Source: an uncultured Rhizobiaceae group bacterium
Lineage (GTDB): Bacteria; Pseudomonadota; Alphaproteobacteria; Rhizobiales; Rhizobiaceae
Direction: 5' to 3'
NCBI GenBank assembly: GCA_937930635.1
Contig: CALHCF010000020.1
Coordinates: 16,980 to 80,979 of the forward strand
DNA length: 64,000 bases
Each line of letters begins with the position of its first letter. Within the stretch, counting starts at the first letter, position 1. Positions 10,187 through 19,397 of this stretch are shown piece by piece. A model generated the notes under the pieces. It was given only the letters and a program-made list of their open reading frames with translations, did not search any database and was not told the DNA's origin. The position numbers and the translations under genes are program-made.

Positions 10187-10932
10187 AGGCCGGGCATCTT
10201 TTTCTGGCGCTTTGTATCGTATTGGGGACAGCGTTTCTGACCAGTCTGGGACTGTGGCAATTGCAGCGGCTTGCCTGGAAAGAGGGCCTGATTGCCCGCG
10301 TTGAAGAAGGCATCAGGAAACCTCCTGTTGCGGTCGATGAAATCGAGTCCATGCTCGCACGTGATGAGGACATTGAGTACCGTCCGGCAATTGCCACGGG
10401 GCGCTTCCATCATGATCGGGAGGCGCATTTTTTTGCCACTCACAAAGGGCGCTCCGGCTATTTCGTCTATGCGCCGCTGGAACTGGCCAGCGGTGTCTTG
10501 CTGATGGTCAATCGCGGGTTTGTTCCAGCGCTCAACAAGGATCAGTCAACCCGCAAAAAAGGATTGATCGAAGGGGAGGTGACGATAACCGGGCTTGCCC
10601 GTTCAGCGCCCAGCGATAAGCCAAACATGTTTGTGCCGGACAATGACCTGACCAAGAACGTATTCCACTGGAAGTCGATCGATCAGATGTTTGGTGATGT
10701 GCTTCCCAAACCTGAAACACGAGCTTATCGGTTTTTTCTGGATGCGGATAACACACCGGTTCCTGGGGGATTGCCGGTGGGTGGCGTGACGTTAATTCAG
10801 TTCCCCAACAGCCACCTGCAATATGCGTTCACCTGGTTTGGCCTTGCCGGTGCCCTGTTGGTGGTAGGCGGTATTTTCCTTGTGTCGCGCCTGCGTGGCA
10901 GGGATGATGAAAATGCAGTTCAATCTGTATGA
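10183..10932 (+). CDS. SURF1 family cytochrome oxidase biogenesis protein
   Basis: A 249-residue SURF1/Shy1-family protein with one N-terminal and one C-terminal membrane helix flanking a periplasmic domain. In alphaproteobacteria SURF1 proteins help insert haem a into subunit I. Family marks seen are LGLWQLQRLAWK after the first helix, VNRGFVP in the middle, and HLQYAFTWFGLA leading into the last helix. The ATG at 10183 overlaps the DUF983 stop (ATGA), with an AAGGGAG Shine-Dalgarno upstream; an upstream in-frame start at 10162 would place extra residues before the helix and is less likely. Confidence 0.92.
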   Translation: MKAGHLFLALCIVLGTAFLTSLGLWQLQRLAWKEGLIARVEEGIRKPPVAVDEIESMLARDEDIEYRPAIATGRFHHDREAHFFATHKGRSGYFVYAPLELASGVLLMVNRGFVPALNKDQSTRKKGLIEGEVTITGLARSAPSDKPNMFVPDNDLTKNVFHWKSIDQMFGDVLPKPETRAYRFFLDADNTPVPGGLPVGGVTLIQFPNSHLQYAFTWFGLAGALLVVGGIFLVSRLRGRDDENAVQSV

Positions 10933-11009
10933 CCGCTGGCAATTGACCTGTCGTCTGTCTATCTCTAGTGCCCAACCCCGGTTGAGCTTAATTTGCGGAG
11001 ATCCATCCT

Positions 11010-12047
11010 TTGAGCGGAATTGAAACCAGACAAAAGGCGACATTGTTGTTGTGCGGTCCGCGTGGGTTTTGTGCTGGCGTGGAGCGGGCCATTCAGATTG
11101 TTGTGCTGGCGATTAAGAAATATGGAGCGCCGGTCTATGTTCGCCACGAGATCGTGCATAATCGCTACGTCGTTGAAGGCCTCGAGGCGCTTGGTGCCGT
11201 CTTTGTAGAAGACCTGTCGCAAATTCCGACAACCGAACAACCCGTTATTTTTTCTGCCCATGGTGTGCCCAAGTCTATCCCGGTTGCAGCAGAAGCCCGG
11301 AATCTGTTTTATCTCGACGCAACCTGTCCGCTGGTCTCCAAAGTTCATAAACAGGCCATGCTGCATAACAGGCGTGGCCGGCATGTGCTTTTGATTGGCC
11401 ACAAGGGGCATCCGGAGGTTATCGGCACTATGGGGCAATTGCCGGAAGGGTGCGTGACGCTTATTGAAACTTTGGAAGATGCTGACGCGTTTGTCCCGGA
11501 AAATTCCCAGAATCTGGGATATGTCACGCAGACCACTCTCTCAGTGGACGACACGGCTGCGATCATTCAGCGGCTGGGCGAGCGCTTCGAAGAATTGCAG
11601 GCACCATCGGCAGAATCAATCTGCTATGCGACCACCAACCGCCAGGAATCAGTCAAGGCCGCGGCAACAGATACCGATCTGTTCTTGATTGTCGGTGCCC
11701 CCAATTCATCCAACTCGCGACGTCTGGTCGAGGTTGCGGAGCGTGCCGGAGCACAGGCTTCAGCGCTGGTACAATCACGTGTAGATATTCCGTGGCAGCA
11801 TCTCGATGGCAAGACTGGCGAGATCACCATTGGTCTTTCGGCGGGAGCATCGGCCCCCGAGATCCTGGTGTCACAGATCATTGAGGCCTTTCGCGAACGC
11901 TATGGTCTGACAATCAGGCTGGCGGAAACCGCTGTTGAGGATGAGGAATTTCTGGTTATGCGCGACCTGCGCGACGTGCCGCTCGAACCCTCAGACATGG
12001 CCTTTGTCAACGGCACGTCGGTGGACCATGAAAGCGAATCGGCATAG
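11010..12047 (+). CDS. ispH: 4-Hydroxy-3-methylbut-2-enyl diphosphate reductase
   Basis: A 345-residue iron-sulfur enzyme that makes IPP and DMAPP in the last step of the MEP isoprenoid pathway. The three conserved cluster cysteines are C21 (in PRGFCAGVERA), C106 (LDATCPLVSKVH) and C205 (ESICYATTNRQ). The start is a TTG: GGAG lies 9 bases upstream, no ATG occurs before the first conserved cysteine, and the resulting N-terminus has the normal family length. It is followed without a gap by thrB, so the two are likely coupled. Confidence 0.95.
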   Translation: MSGIETRQKATLLLCGPRGFCAGVERAIQIVVLAIKKYGAPVYVRHEIVHNRYVVEGLEALGAVFVEDLSQIPTTEQPVIFSAHGVPKSIPVAAEARNLFYLDATCPLVSKVHKQAMLHNRRGRHVLLIGHKGHPEVIGTMGQLPEGCVTLIETLEDADAFVPENSQNLGYVTQTTLSVDDTAAIIQRLGERFEELQAPSAESICYATTNRQESVKAAATDTDLFLIVGAPNSSNSRRLVEVAERAGAQASALVQSRVDIPWQHLDGKTGEITIGLSAGASAPEILVSQIIEAFRERYGLTIRLAETAVEDEEFLVMRDLRDVPLEPSDMAFVNGTSVDHESESA

Positions 12048-13010
12048 ATGGCGGTCTATACAGAAGTCTTGCCGGAAGAGCTTGATGTCTTTCTGGCCGG
12101 TTACGATCTTGGCAAAGTTCAGTCTCTGAAGGGTATTGCAGGCGGTGTCGAGAACACCAATTATATGCTCCACACAGACACAGGAAGCTATATCCTGACG
12201 CTGTATGAGAAGCGGGTTGCCGAACAAGACCTGCCGTTCTTTCTGGGATTAATGGACCATCTTGCGCAACGCGGGTTCGTTTGCCCGCAGCCGGTGCGCA
12301 CCCGTGATGGTCATGCGCTCGGCAGGCTTGCTGGAAAACCTGCTGCAATTTCGACCTTTCTTGAGGGGATGGAGGTCAAAAATCCGACTGTTGACCATTG
12401 CTGGATGGCTGGTGAAACCATGGCGCGGCTTCACCTGACCGCAAACGATTTTACAATCGCGCGTAAGAATGCGCTTGATATTTCAGGATGGCCACCATTG
12501 GTCCAATCCGGCTTGTCTGGTGCCGATGGGGTCGAACCCGGCCTTGCCGACCTGATCACGCAGGAATTGAAACATGCAGAAGAGCACTGGCCCAGGGACA
12601 TCCCTTCCGGTGTCATTCATGCGGATATGTTTAAGGACAACGTCTTCTTTCTCGATGGGCGTCTTTCTGGAGTGATCGACTTCTATTTTGCCTGTAATGA
12701 TTTCCTGGCCTACGATCTTGCGGTTGGCATTAATGCCTGGGCTTTTGACAGCGAACTGCGCTTTCAGCCGAACCTTTCTGCGGCGATAGTTGAAGGCTAT
12801 TGCTCGGTCCGCAAGCTAGAGGATGCTGAAATTGCGGCTCTGCCTGCTTTGGCACGAGGTGCGGCGCTGCGCTTCCTGCTCACACGTCTTAATGACTGGC
12901 TGAATGTTCCTGCCGGTGCTTTGGTTGTACCTCATGACCCAAAGGCTTTTAGCGCACGGCTGCGGTTTTTTGAAAAAGTCGAAACCGCTGCGGCATTGGG
13001 TGCTGAATGA
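12048..13010 (+). CDS. thrB: Homoserine kinase (APH-fold type)
   Basis: A 320-residue homoserine kinase of the aminoglycoside-phosphotransferase-like type used by Pseudomonas and alphaproteobacteria, distinct from the GHMP type of E. coli. It phosphorylates homoserine for threonine synthesis; thrC lies in this window at 20.8 kb. The catalytic loop [14 protein letters not shown] and the metal-binding [12 protein letters not shown] are visible around residues 185-215. The ATG is immediately after the ispH TAG, and the stop overlaps rnhA by 4 bases (ATGA). Confidence 0.93.
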   Translation: MAVYTEVLPEELDVFLAGYDLGKVQSLKGIAGGVENTNYMLHTDTGSYILTLYEKRVAEQDLPFFLGLMDHLAQRGFVCPQPVRTRDGHALGRLAGKPAAISTFLEGMEVKNPTVDHCWMAGETMARLHLTANDFTIARKNALDISGWPPLVQSGLSGADGVEPGLADLITQELKHAEEHWPRDIPSGVIHADMFKDNVFFLDGRLSGVIDFYFACNDFLAYDLAVGINAWAFDSELRFQPNLSAAIVEGYCSVRKLEDAEIAALPALARGAALRFLLTRLNDWLNVPAGALVVPHDPKAFSARLRFFEKVETAAALGAE

Positions 13011-13450
13011 AAAATGTTTCGATCTGGACGGATGGTGCCTGTTCCGGCAACCCCGGCCCCGGAGGTTGGGGCGCACTCATTCGCTTTGGCGAACATGAGA
13101 AGGAACTCTACAATGGTGAACCCCTCACCACCAACAACCGCATGGAACTTCAGGCGGCGATCGAAGCGCTCAATGCACTCAAGGAGCCTTGCGCAGTCAA
13201 CCTCTACACCGACTCCCAGTATGTTAAAGGTGGAATAACGGGATGGATTGAGGGTTGGAAGAAGAATGGCTGGAAAACATCCGCCAGGAAGCCGGTCAAG
13301 AATGTGGAGTTATGGCAGGCGCTCGAAGAGGCCGTCGCTCGCCACAAAATCAATTGGCACTGGGTCAAGGGGCACGCAGGACATCCAGAAAATGAACGAG
13401 CCGACGAGTTGGCTCGCTTTGGGATGGAGCCATTTAAAAATCAGTCATGA
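13007..13450 (+). CDS. rnhA: Ribonuclease HI
   Basis: A 147-residue type 1 RNase H that removes RNA from RNA-DNA hybrids. The catalytic acids are D9 ([13 protein letters not shown]), E47 (NRMELQAAI), D69 (LYTDSQYV) and D133 (NERADELA), and the basic handle region (WKKNGWK) is present as in the E. coli enzyme. The start overlaps the thrB stop as ATGA. Gene order ispH-thrB-rnhA is characteristic of Hyphomicrobiales. A hairpin of a family that recurs after the spermidine-synthase-like gene lies 20 bases downstream. Confidence 0.96.
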   Translation: MKNVSIWTDGACSGNPGPGGWGALIRFGEHEKELYNGEPLTTNNRMELQAAIEALNALKEPCAVNLYTDSQYVKGGITGWIEGWKKNGWKTSARKPVKNVELWQALEEAVARHKINWHWVKGHAGHPENERADELARFGMEPFKNQS

Positions 13451-13469
13451 GTGCAGGAATGTTGGTTTG

Positions 13470-13514
13470 CCGGACCGCTCCCGGTTTTTACGGAATCAGT
13501 CCGGTTGGTTTTAG
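13470..13514 (+). terminator. Hairpin element after rnhA (copy 1 of a two-copy family)
   Basis: The arms CCGGACCGCTCCCG (13470-13483) and CGGAATCAGTCCGG (13491-13504) form 11 of 14 pairs around the loop GTTTTTA, followed by TTGGTTTTAG. The right arm and tail match a second element at 28636-28660 almost base for base. The outer left arm differs in a way that preserves pairing. It likely terminates the ispH-thrB-rnhA transcript, although the T-run is short and offset. Confidence 0.55.
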
Positions 13515-13585
13515 CTCCCAACAGTTCGGCTATATGCCCTGCCTATGTTGGTACGGCACATAAGCGCTTCAATTACTGCTCTGGA

Positions 13586-14071
13586 TCAAAGACTTTTGAG
13601 AATTGCCGCTGCTGAGCTTTGAACGGCCTGGCCGGGGGAGTCTTCCACATTGAGTGCGGTGATGACGCCATCGTCGACGATCATTGCGTAGCGTTTCGAG
13701 CGTACGCCCATGCCTGCGACACCAAGGTCGATATCCATGCCAGCTGCCTTGGCAAACTCAGCGTTTCCATCTGCCAGAAAGTGGATTTTTCCGGCGCCGT
13801 TGGAAGCCTGAGCCCAGTGGTTTGTTACATGCACATCGTTGACGGTCGTTACGGCAACTTCGTCCACTCCCTTTTCCTTGATCGTATCCAGATGCTCAAG
13901 AAAGCCCGGCAAATGGTTGGCGTGGCATGTAGGCGTAAACGCACCGGGTACCGCGAAGAACACGACTTTCTTTCCGTCAAAAAGCTCGCTGGTGCTCATC
14001 TTAGCGGGACCGTCATCGGTCATGATCTGAAATTCAGCTGGAGGCACGCGTTCGCCAATTGCGATAGACAT
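13586..14071 (-). CDS. Peroxiredoxin, Prx5-type
   Basis: A 161-residue atypical peroxiredoxin of the Prx5/AhpC-TSA group that reduces hydrogen peroxide and alkyl hydroperoxides. The peroxidatic cysteine sits in PGAFTPTCHANHLPGF (about residue 50). No second cysteine is present, so resolution must use an external thiol such as glutathione or glutaredoxin. I chose ATG 14071 over the upstream in-frame TTG because the conserved IAIGERVPPAEF start follows directly. Confidence 0.92.
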   Translation of the reverse strand: MSIAIGERVPPAEFQIMTDDGPAKMSTSELFDGKKVVFFAVPGAFTPTCHANHLPGFLEHLDTIKEKGVDEVAVTTVNDVHVTNHWAQASNGAGKIHFLADGNAEFAKAAGMDIDLGVAGMGVRSKRYAMIVDDGVITALNVEDSPGQAVQSSAAAILKSL

Positions 14072-14155
14072 GGATTTTTCCAATTGCTTGAGGATTATGG
14101 ATAAACTTTAAAGCCACTACCGGCGTGGTCAAGCAGCACAATCAACCAATCGATA

Positions 14156-14977
14156 TTAGTTTGTTGGGCTTAGTTCCTGTTCGATCCCCTGGCCATCAGC
14201 AACCAATGAAAACCGCAGTTTGGTTGCATGTGGATTGGCGTCTTTGGGGATATCGCGCAAGTCCACATTGAACATGGCCTTGCCGTCGCCAAGCTCATGC
14301 GCATTGACCGGTGCCACATACCAGCCGGATGGACCTTCCGTAAAAAGGCTTGCTTTCTTGCTTCCTTTGGGCAGGACGGCGCGAACTTCCAGCGAAGTCG
14401 CTTTGCTATTGAGTTGTGCATCCAGGATTTGGAAATTTTCGCTTGGGGTTTGTGCTTCTGCAGACCGACCCCGCAAAAGCGCCGCAGAAATATCGCTGGA
14501 TGAAAAGCCTTTGCCGGTTTCGTTCAAGACGAGCTCAAACTGCAACGGAACACAGATTTCGCCGCAAATACCGATCAACCCATTGGCCTTGAGTTTTATA
14601 TCCCGCCCTGGGAGCAGAGCTTCTACCGAGATCGGGAAAACAACTTCGTCTACATAACCGGCGCTAAACCCGCTGCCATCTGCAAAGGCCAGAGGAACCG
14701 GGAAGCTCATTTTTGTCTTGGCAACATTGGAAGACCCGAGAAAATTAATCTGCGGGGGAATGCCTGAGGCGCCGGGCGCACGCCAATAGGTCTTCCAGCC
14801 TTTGTTCAGAACAATCTGCAGCCCGGCATCAATGTTCTTGCCGTCAGCAGATGGCAGCGATATCAGGCGCAGCTTTGCGCCATAAGCCTCGAACCATGGG
14901 CTGCTTGCGGCATAGGACATGGTGGTCGAAGCGAAGCTGATTGCTAAGCCGACCAGGAAAGATTTGGCATGTATCAT
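14156..14977 (-). CDS. DsbD N-terminal-domain-like periplasmic protein
   Basis: A 273-residue exported protein with a signal peptide ending near residue 22 (SYA-AS). The mature part resembles the immunoglobulin-like N-terminal domain of DsbD/ScsB, with the family segment GKNIDAGLQIVLNKGWKTYW (about 45-64) and the cysteine pair in CGEICVPLQ (about residues 139-143), which in DsbD is the redox-active pair. There is no membrane domain or C-terminal thioredoxin domain, so it is a stand-alone version whose redox partner is not in the window. On the minus strand a TATATA box lies about 20 bases before the ATG. Confidence 0.8.
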   Translation of the reverse strand: MIHAKSFLVGLAISFASTTMSYAASSPWFEAYGAKLRLISLPSADGKNIDAGLQIVLNKGWKTYWRAPGASGIPPQINFLGSSNVAKTKMSFPVPLAFADGSGFSAGYVDEVVFPISVEALLPGRDIKLKANGLIGICGEICVPLQFELVLNETGKGFSSSDISAALLRGRSAEAQTPSENFQILDAQLNSKATSLEVRAVLPKGSKKASLFTEGPSGWYVAPVNAHELGDGKAMFNVDLRDIPKDANPHATKLRFSLVADGQGIEQELSPTN

Positions 14978-15136
14978 GCGCTCTATATAGCCATCGAGCC
15001 TTTATGAATCGACTCTATCAGTCACACACGTTGTAATATCGGCGTGAACACCCGGCGGGATAACGCCTGCAGGGGGCAGGAATAATGAGTTTCGGTGATC
15101 ATTCCCAAGCTGCATCAACCTTGCTAGACCTAAGAT

Positions 15137-15754
15137 ATGAGCGGTGACAACAAGAAAAAACCCAGGAAGAAGAGCCGGAGCGAACGGTTCAATCTCAAGG
15201 GGCAATGCCTTATCGCAATGCCCGGGATGCCTGACCCGCGTTTTTCACGCGCGGTCATCCTGGTTTGCTCTCATTCTTCTGAAAGCAGTATGGGGTTTGT
15301 TCTCAATCATCCGGTCGCCAGTCCCTCTTTTGCATCAATTCTGGATGAGCTTGGGCTGGAAGAAGAGGCGACTTTCATGTCCTCGACTGAACGTTTGGTC
15401 CAGGTGTTCAGCGGCGGCCCAGTAGAGCAGGGCCGGGGTTTCGTGCTGCATTCACAGGAATTCAGCACCCCTTCATCGGCACGGGTCGGTGATCTGGCTT
15501 GCGTTACGGCAACGCTGGAAATATTGCGTAAGCTGGCCAGCGATGAGCCGCCCGCCAGAGCCATCATGCTCCTCGGCTATGCCGGTTGGGCCGGGGGGAA
15601 GCTTGAGGAGGAAATTGCGCAAAACAGCTGGTTGACCTTGCCAGCCACACGTCAACTGGTCTTTGAGACCCCTCACGAACAACAGTATGAGGCCGCGTTG
15701 GCTGCACTTGGCGTCAATGAGGCAACACTGTCGGCAAGCGCCGGCCACGCTTGA
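15137..15754 (+). CDS. YqgE/AlgH family protein
   Basis: A 205-residue member of the YqgE/AlgH (DUF179) family. The start region is basic (KKKPRKKSRSER), then comes the conserved LKGQCLIAMPGMPDPRFSRAVI. Further marks are GFVLNHP, the FSGGPVEQGRGFVLHS core and the LGYAGWAGGKLEEEI motif. AlgH was described as an alginate regulator in Pseudomonas, but the biochemical function of the family is unknown. The gene reads away from the DsbD-like gene and ends 37 bases before the stop of the convergent EAL gene. Confidence 0.92.
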   Translation: MSGDNKKKPRKKSRSERFNLKGQCLIAMPGMPDPRFSRAVILVCSHSSESSMGFVLNHPVASPSFASILDELGLEEEATFMSSTERLVQVFSGGPVEQGRGFVLHSQEFSTPSSARVGDLACVTATLEILRKLASDEPPARAIMLLGYAGWAGGKLEEEIAQNSWLTLPATRQLVFETPHEQQYEAALAALGVNEATLSASAGHA

Positions 15755-15791
15755 ACAGGTCCCGGCAGAGGAACGGATCCGTGATGCGAAA

Positions 15792-18692
15792 TCAGCGCTT
15801 GAGCGGATAATCCTGCTGGAGAGCCTGGAAGGCAATTGCGGCGCTCATTGGTTCACCAAAGGCAAACCCTTGCGCGTATTCGCAGCCAAGATGATGCAAT
15901 TCCAGGGCATCATTTTCGTCCTCGGCACCCTCTGCAACCACCTGCATACCAAGGTCGTGGGCCATGCTCACAATCGACTTCAGGATAATCGGCCGGCCCT
16001 TTCCTTCCGCGTTGGAAACGAATGAGCGGTCGATCTTTATTGTGTCAAAAGGGAACCGCATGAGATGCGAAAGGGATGAATAGCCTGTTCCAAAGTCATC
16101 CAGGGACAGCCCGGCACCCAGATCTCTCACACGCTTGAGAACCTGAGAGGACTGCTCGGGGTTCTCCATGATCAAAGACTCAGTCAGTTCCAGTTTCAAG
16201 GTATTGGGCATGAGATGGCTGCGCGACATTACTGTTTTAACATCGTTGATGAGGTCATGGCGAAGCAATTGGCGGCTAGAGATATTGACACTGACAAAGA
16301 TTGGTACGTTGCCCAGCTTGACCTGCCATTCGGCAAGTTCAGTGGCCGCACGTTCCAGCGCAAACAGGCCCAACGGGATGATAAGGCCGGTTTTTTCAGC
16401 CAGAGGTATGAAGTCGCTTGGCGAGATAAGCCCCTTTACGGGATGGTGCCAGCGCATCAGTGCTTCAAAGCCCGCGACGGCTTTCGTGTCGAGCTGAATG
16501 ATGGGCTGGTAAAACATCTCGATTTCGTTGCGATCCAGTGCGCGCCGCAATTCTGACTCCATGTGAACTGCCGGAGTTTGCTGCGAGCGGAAGGCCGGGC
16601 GGAAAGGTTCAATCCTGTCACCGCCTACCCGCTTGGCCTGGAACATGGCAATCTCGCCATCCTTGATCATGTCTTCGGCGCTGGTCTGTTCTGCTGCCCA
16701 GCTCACCAGACCAATCGAGGCTGTAATAAAAATCTCCTGATCGGAAAAGTTCACCGGTGCCTTCAGGGAGCGTCTCAGGGCTTCGGCAAACAGGGCGACC
16801 TTGTCCGGGTCGTCTTCAGAAAGCAGCAGCAAGGCAAACTGGTCGCCGTTAAGGCGAGAAAGTGAATCCTGAGGTTTCAAAATCCGACCCAGACGCCGTG
16901 CCATGGTCAACAATATGGAGTCACCCACTGCAAGTCCCATGGCCTCGTTGATCTGCGCGAAACGATCAAGATCGATAATAAAAACGGTGGGCCTCAAATT
17001 GGCGTCCGTCTTTGCCAGAGACATGGCACTGTCGAGACGGTCAAGAAACAGTTTGCGGTTCGGCAATCCGGTCAGGTTATCATGAACGGCATCATGAAGC
17101 AGTCGCTCGCGGGCGACCCGCTGTTCTGTCACATCGGTAATGGTGCCCACACAACGCAGCACTTCTCCATCGCTCCCAACCACCGGGCGTGCGCGCACTG
17201 AAAGCCAGTGATATTGGCCACTTGATGCGCGCAGGCGGAAATCCTGGACAATACGTCCGCGGCGATGGTCGAGTATGACATCAAGCGTGGATTTGAAGCG
17301 ATCCCGGTCTTCGGGGTGCAGCAGTACCAGCCATTTATTTGGCGAGCCGTTGATTTCCTGTTCTTTCAGGCCAAGCTGCGAAGCAATCTCAGGGCCGGTA
17401 AAAATTTCATCCCGGTCAACATCCCAGTCCCAGACCGCATCGCCAGCGCCGGTAAGCGCCAATGCCTGACGTTCAATGTCACTCACCAGCCCCTGGATCA
17501 GTGCCCCGCCGGCAAAGGCGTGCTGCATCACTGTAAAGGATATCAGCAGGACAATCAGGACCAGCCCTCCACCAAGAGCTGGCTGGATAATGTCGTTGTC
17601 CAATTGCCCTGTTACGGTCAGCCAGCCGCCCGCAAGCCACGCAAGGATAAGCAACCATGTCGGTATCAGGAGAATTGCCCGATCAAACCCGCGAACGCCC
17701 AGAACCAGAATGAGAAGAAGACCAGCAACTGCAGTTGCTGCAAAGGAGATGCGGGCAATGCCTGCAGCCTTTGATGGTGCAAAAACTGCCACGCCAAACA
17801 AGACCACCAGGCCCAAAAGCCAGGCCATGACAAGGTAGTTGTAACGGTTATTCCATCGGTTCAGATGCAGATAGGCATAGAGGAAAACAATCAAACTGGC
17901 GGCGAGGAATACTTCAGTACCGGCACGCCAATTGTTCAAATCACCGGGAGCCAGTGAGACAATTTTTGTAATGAACCCGAAATCGACACAGACATAGGCC
18001 AGCACCGCCCAGGCAAGGGCAGCAGTTGCCGGGAACATGGCTGAACCCTTGACCACAAACAAAATGGTCAAAAAAACGGCCAGCAAACCCGCAATACCAA
18101 GCACAATACCTTCATAGAGCGTAAAGCTGTTGACCGTGTCCTTATAGGCTTCCGGCTCCCACAAGGTGAGCAGCGGGACAGAATCACTGGCCATTTCGGC
18201 AACAAAGGTGACAACCGTTCCCGGGTTCAGTGTTATCCGGAATACGTCAGCATCGGCGTCCGGCTGCCGGTCCAGAGAAAAGCCTTCGCTGGGTGTGATC
18301 GATGCGATACGCTGATTGCCCAGATCAGGCCAGAACAAGCCGGAACCGGCCAGCCGGAAATGGGGCGCAACGATTAGCCGGTCAATCTGCTGGTCTGATG
18401 TATTGGCCAGAGCAAAAGCAAACCAGTTACCGGTTGTTGTTTCAGAATCAGACCGCACCTCAATGCGATTGATCACGCCATCGGCATCCGGTGCTGTGGT
18501 GACCTGGATCTGGGTTCCCTTGCCGGGAAAAAGTTCCAGCGCATCAGTCAGGTCGATTGCGGCCTTGTCGAGAGAAACATCCACCGGCTCAAAGGCATTG
18601 GCAGTGGCGGAGCCTGCCAGAAACACAAGCACCAGCAAGAGGCGAGAAATAACGGCATAAACCGTATGGATGATCTGTTTCCCGTGGATCAT
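15792..18692 (-). CDS. Membrane c-di-GMP phosphodiesterase (DISM-7TM-PAS-GGDEF-EAL)
   Basis: From the ATG at 18692 the product is 966 residues. Order of parts: signal peptide (1-33), periplasmic beta-rich sensor region (35-185) and seven membrane helices (193-395), resembling 7TMR-DISM receptors. These are followed by a PAS domain (405-525), GGDEF (530-695) and EAL (710-955). The GGDEF site reads NGDQF at 615-619, so cyclase activity is unlikely. The EAL site is intact (EAL at 743-745, LDDFGTGYSS at 864-873, VVAEGAE at 918-924). It is therefore probably a phosphodiesterase controlled by a periplasmic ligand and by PAS. Two upstream in-frame ATGs exist (18725, 18788), but the signal peptide fits best at 18692. 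Confidence 0.88.
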   Translation of the reverse strand: MIHGKQIIHTVYAVISRLLLVLVFLAGSATANAFEPVDVSLDKAAIDLTDALELFPGKGTQIQVTTAPDADGVINRIEVRSDSETTTGNWFAFALANTSDQQIDRLIVAPHFRLAGSGLFWPDLGNQRIASITPSEGFSLDRQPDADADVFRITLNPGTVVTFVAEMASDSVPLLTLWEPEAYKDTVNSFTLYEGIVLGIAGLLAVFLTILFVVKGSAMFPATAALAWAVLAYVCVDFGFITKIVSLAPGDLNNWRAGTEVFLAASLIVFLYAYLHLNRWNNRYNYLVMAWLLGLVVLFGVAVFAPSKAAGIARISFAATAVAGLLLILVLGVRGFDRAILLIPTWLLILAWLAGGWLTVTGQLDNDIIQPALGGGLVLIVLLISFTVMQHAFAGGALIQGLVSDIERQALALTGAGDAVWDWDVDRDEIFTGPEIASQLGLKEQEINGSPNKWLVLLHPEDRDRFKSTLDVILDHRRGRIVQDFRLRASSGQYHWLSVRARPVVGSDGEVLRCVGTITDVTEQRVARERLLHDAVHDNLTGLPNRKLFLDRLDSAMSLAKTDANLRPTVFIIDLDRFAQINEAMGLAVGDSILLTMARRLGRILKPQDSLSRLNGDQFALLLLSEDDPDKVALFAEALRRSLKAPVNFSDQEIFITASIGLVSWAAEQTSAEDMIKDGEIAMFQAKRVGGDRIEPFRPAFRSQQTPAVHMESELRRALDRNEIEMFYQPIIQLDTKAVAGFEALMRWHHPVKGLISPSDFIPLAEKTGLIIPLGLFALERAATELAEWQVKLGNVPIFVSVNISSRQLLRHDLINDVKTVMSRSHLMPNTLKLELTESLIMENPEQSSQVLKRVRDLGAGLSLDDFGTGYSSLSHLMRFPFDTIKIDRSFVSNAEGKGRPIILKSIVSMAHDLGMQVVAEGAEDENDALELHHLGCEYAQGFAFGEPMSAAIAFQALQQDYPLKR

Positions 18693-18784
18693 GCTGACCG
18701 TTTGCGTCCCTCTCCTCGCTATCATCTGATACGCCAGACCTTGCCAAACGTAAACGCCAGTAAGCATTGAAGTTGGGGGTAGAA

Positions 18785-19387
18785 TCACGGGGAGATAATG
18801 GGAGCAGGATCGTCTGCAAGGCGAGCAAACAACATATGGTCACGCCAGGCACCGTTAATTTTCAGATAGGCCCGCGCTGTCCCTTCCTTTTGAAAGCCAC
18901 AGGAAAGCAGAAGTCTTTGCGAGCGTTGATTATCCAATACAGTTGCAGCTTCTATACGATGCAGCTTGTGGTAGTCGAAGGCGGCCAGGCAAACTGCATT
19001 GACTGCTTCCGACATGTAGCCTTTGCCAGCATAGGGTTCGCCCATCCAATAGCCCAGCGTTGCCGTGTCGGAAACGCCACGGCGAAGGTTGCTGAGTGTT
19101 ATGCCGCCCAGAAGCTGTTTTGGATCTGCGTGATCAAACAGGAACCAGGGCAGGCCACGTCCGGCAGTGATGTCAGCTTCATGCCGTCTCATCCGGGCCC
19201 TGTAGGAAGCCCGTGAAAGTTCATCGGTTGTCCATTGTGGTTCATAAGGCCTGAGGAACTCGGCACTGCGGCGCCGAAGCTCTGCCCAGGCCAGATAATT
19301 GTCCATTGTAGGGCGGCGCAGAATCAGTCTTTCGGTTTGCAGTTCGTCAGGTGGAGCATTTCGATTGGTGAAATTCAGAAGGCGCAT
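18785..19387 (-). CDS. GNAT family N-acetyltransferase, RimJ-like
   Basis: A 200-residue GNAT acetyltransferase. It has the ERLILRRPTMDNYLAW start typical of RimJ/RimL proteins, the LGYWMGEPYAGKGYMSEA acetyl-CoA pyrophosphate loop around residues 110-127, and the RIEAATVLDNQRSQRLL motif. RimJ acetylates the N-terminus of ribosomal protein S5 in E. coli, but family members have varied substrates. The chosen ATG (19387) lies 10 bases after the M16 peptidase stop, suggesting cotranscription, and the upstream in-frame extension would overlap the peptidase gene. Confidence 0.87.
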   Translation of the reverse strand: MRLLNFTNRNAPPDELQTERLILRRPTMDNYLAWAELRRRSAEFLRPYEPQWTTDELSRASYRARMRRHEADITAGRGLPWFLFDHADPKQLLGGITLSNLRRGVSDTATLGYWMGEPYAGKGYMSEAVNAVCLAAFDYHKLHRIEAATVLDNQRSQRLLLSCGFQKEGTARAYLKINGAWRDHMLFARLADDPAPIISP

Positions 19388-19397
19388 CCAAGCCGCC

